Assembly: GCA_934254825.1 (NCBI GenBank)
Contig: CAKQMB010000009.1
Span: 1 to 64,000 of the forward strand
Direction: 5' to 3'
From: an uncultured Clostridia bacterium
GTDB taxonomy: Bacteria; Bacillota; Clostridia; Christensenellales; Borkfalkiaceae
Length of the DNA: 64,000 nt
In this document: positions 62,328 to 64,000 of the stretch, piece by piece
How the letters are laid out: each line of letters opens with the position of its first letter
How positions within the stretch are numbered: position 1 is the stretch's first letter
Translations under genes and position numbers: made by a program
Notes under the pieces: model-generated
Told to the model about the DNA's origin: nothing
Databases searched by the model: none
The model's input: the letters and a program-made list of their open reading frames with translations, nothing else

Positions 62328-64000
62328 CTGTCGGTATCTCCTTATACGCCGTTTCTTTGAATTTATCGGAGCATTCTTCGAGACACTCCAAAATCAACGG
62401 GTTGAAAGCTCCGCATTCTCCGTTCCCGATCATTTCCATTGCCTTTTCGTGAGAATATGCGGGTTTATAAGAACGCTTGGAAATAAGCGCGTCGTAAACG
62501 TCGCAAACGGAAACGACCTGCGCCGAAATCGGAATTTCGTTTCCTTTGAGTCCGTCGGGATAACCTTTTCCGTCAAACCGCTCGTGATGATGACGGCAAA
62601 TTTCGCGCGCGTATTTAACGAGCGGCTCTTTTTCGTAAGCCTTGATGTTAAGAAGCATTTTTTCGCCGAGAACGGTATGAGTTTTCATTATCTCAAACTC
62701 TTCCGCCGTAAGTTTTCCTTTTTTATCGACTATTTTTCTGTCGATCAGGGCTTTACCGATATCGTGCAGAGCCGCCGCCGTGGATATCGTGAAAATCTCG
62801 TCGCTTTTAACGCCGTAAGCATCCTTTTTAGTAACGTATCTTTCGAGAATAAGCCTCGTAAATTCTGCCATATGCCCCGCGTGAGTGCCGTTATCTTCTT
62901 CGTTCGGACGTTCGACTATCTGACTTAAAATCTCGACTATCATCGACCGATTTTTGTCTTTGACGCGCATTTCGCGTTTTATTTCGGAAAGCAGTTGTTT
63001 CTGCTTGAAATAAACCTTTATCGTGTTGGAAACACGCCTGTATACTATTTTCGCGTCGAAAGGACGGGTTATATAATCGGAAACGCCTTTTTCGTAGGCG
63101 GTGCGCATCGAGTCGCTCGACTCGTCGCCCGTTATCGTTATTACGGGAATATCCGACATAAGCCCGTTGGCGTTCATATAATCGAGAACGTCGAAACCGC
63201 TCATCCCGGGCATTATAAGATCGAGAAGTACGACCGAAATATCCGCGCCGTAACGCCCGATCTGCAAAATCGCTTCTTCGCCGTCTTTCGCCTCGACGAT
63301 CTCGAATTCGTTTTTCAATATACCCGAAAGGATTTCGCGGTTAAGCTCGGAGTCGTCCACGATAAGCACGCGCTTTTTCTGCGGAAGAAAATCGTTAAGA
63401 TCGCCGTTTCTTTTGTTTTCGGTTATTACGCAGTCCTTTTTCTTTTTCGCGATATACATAAATTCGTCCGCCTTGACGACGGCTTCCCTGACGGTTTCGC
63501 CGCGGCAGATCATTCCGCCCGCGCTGACGGAGGGTTTTATCGCGGGGTATTCTTCCACGACGGTTTCTTTCACGCTGTCGCAAATATCGCTCAGACACCT
63601 GCGGAAACCGTCTTCTTTAACACCCGGAACGACGAGCAGAAACTCGTCTCCGCCGTAACGTATAACTTTATCCGTGGAACGAACGCAATTTTTAACGGTC
63701 GAAGCAACGGCTTTAAGCACAGCGTCGCCCACGCCGTGACCGAACAAATCGTTATATATCTTGAAATCGTCGAGATCGATCATCGCGACCCCGCCGTTTA
63801 ACGTGTCGCCAGCCAGAAACTCCTCGTAATAACGACGGTTGTAAGTTTCGGTCAGCACGTCGACATAAGTTTTATCGAAGTATTCCGTAAGAGGTTCGCC
63901 GTCGTTGTCTTCGTCGGCAAAATCGACCGAAATATTCGCGTCGAATTCCCTTATCATCTCCATAACGCAGGGTTTGCCGTCCACCTCGCGATAATCGGCT
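62320..64000 (-). CDS. GGDEF-REC-HD-GYP protein, 5' end outside the window
   Basis: At least 554 residues. The frame runs past the right edge; VDGKPCVMEMIREFD reads as the middle of a sensor domain, so the GTG at 63984 is probably not the start. Order: sensor piece, GGDEF domain (RYGGDEFLLV intact, so synthesis of c-di-GMP is expected; the RxxD inhibitory site is not evident), a receiver domain with phospho-acceptor Asp in VLLDLIMPG, and an HD-GYP phosphodiesterase with HDIGKALI and HHERFDGKGYPDG. A single protein could thus both make and break c-di-GMP under control of phosphate on the central receiver. First visible gene of the phosphorelay operon. Confidence 0.9.
   Translation of the reverse strand, partial: ADYREVDGKPCVMEMIREFDANISVDFADEDNDGEPLTEYFDKTYVDVLTETYNRRYYEEFLAGDTLNGGVAMIDLDDFKIYNDLFGHGVGDAVLKAVASTVKNCVRSTDKVIRYGGDEFLLVVPGVKEDGFRRCLSDICDSVKETVVEEYPAIKPSVSAGGMICRGETVREAVVKADEFMYIAKKKKDCVITENKRNGDLNDFLPQKKRVLIVDDSELNREILSGILKNEFEIVEAKDGEEAILQIGRYGADISVVLLDLIMPGMSGFDVLDYMNANGLMSDIPVITITGDESSDSMRTAYEKGVSDYITRPFDAKIVYRRVSNTIKVYFKQKQLLSEIKREMRVKDKNRSMIVEILSQIVERPNEEDNGTHAGHMAEFTRLILERYVTKKDAYGVKSDEIFTISTAAALHDIGKALIDRKIVDKKGKLTAEEFEIMKTHTVLGEKMLLNIKAYEKEPLVKYAREICRHHHERFDGKGYPDGLKGNEIPISAQVVSVCDVYDALISKRSYKPAYSHEKAMEMIGNGECGAFNPLILECLEECSDKFKETAYKEIPTGE

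Overview
The window reads as chromosomal DNA of a spore-forming or recently spore-forming Firmicute of the Clostridia type, probably an uncultured gut lineage. The support is: spore genes (YabP, YabQ, SpmA, SpmB), the order yabP-yabQ-divIC known from Bacillus, the dgt-dnaG-rpoD block, the FakA/FakB/PlsX lipid genes, Firmicute-type sigma-A promoters (17-nt spacers, often extended -10) and Gram-positive Shine-Dalgarno sites. I see no rRNA or complete tRNA gene, no insertion sequence, no phage and no CRISPR array. Nearly every gene is on the minus strand; the exceptions are spmA-spmB and a candidate 6S RNA.

Layout, left to right (transcription mostly runs right to left). 1-392: two copies of a structured 77-bp repeat and a terminator. 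393-8331: amidohydrolase, pckA, gyrA, gyrB. 8504-13184: M50 protease, Ppx/GppA phosphatase, divIC, yabQ, yabP, PTS IIC-like permease, metallophosphoesterase. 13312-13950: a Cys-rich conserved protein with a SigK-like promoter. 14034-18182: metG, tatD, a TatD-linked radical SAM gene, rsmA. 18285-19354: spmAB. 19351-27207: dgt, dnaG, rpoD, trmK, a Nif3 gene, a zinc-ribbon gene and an MFS transporter. 27306-29822: an SDR reductase, then efp and an Xaa-Pro peptidase. 29921-36335: an apparent SOS operon of three small membrane proteins, uvrB, uvrA and one more membrane protein. 36545-41621: a heterodimeric ABC exporter and a MATE exporter. 41749-46688: acpP, plsX, a GNAT protein, fakB and fakA, which together take exogenous fatty acids or acyl-ACP to acyl-phosphate. 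47108-52576: an aspartokinase, a 36-residue membrane peptide, the c-di-AMP cyclase cdaA, holA, comEC and a metallo-beta-lactamase-fold protein. 52641-52860: the 6S RNA candidate on the plus strand. 52940-56948: an S41 protease, a tRNA-end-like inverted-repeat element, a PucR-type regulator and an RNase H1 fusion. 57065-58862: a pair of unknown proteins. 58988-64000: an operon with all parts of a c-di-GMP phosphorelay (GGDEF-REC-HD-GYP protein, periplasmic-type binding lipoprotein, hybrid histidine kinase, HPt protein).

The most unusual points are: the hybrid kinase and its HPt protein lie in one reading frame, parted only by TAG AAA after a run of 11 G; the uvrBA operon starts with two exact 33-bp promoter copies beside a LexA-type box and carries two tail-anchored winged-helix-like proteins; the yabP ribosome-binding site is locked in a terminator-like hairpin; there are palindromic elements before dnaG and beside the PucR gene; and yabQ has no stop before or within divIC. 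All family assignments come from motifs and memory, not from searches.
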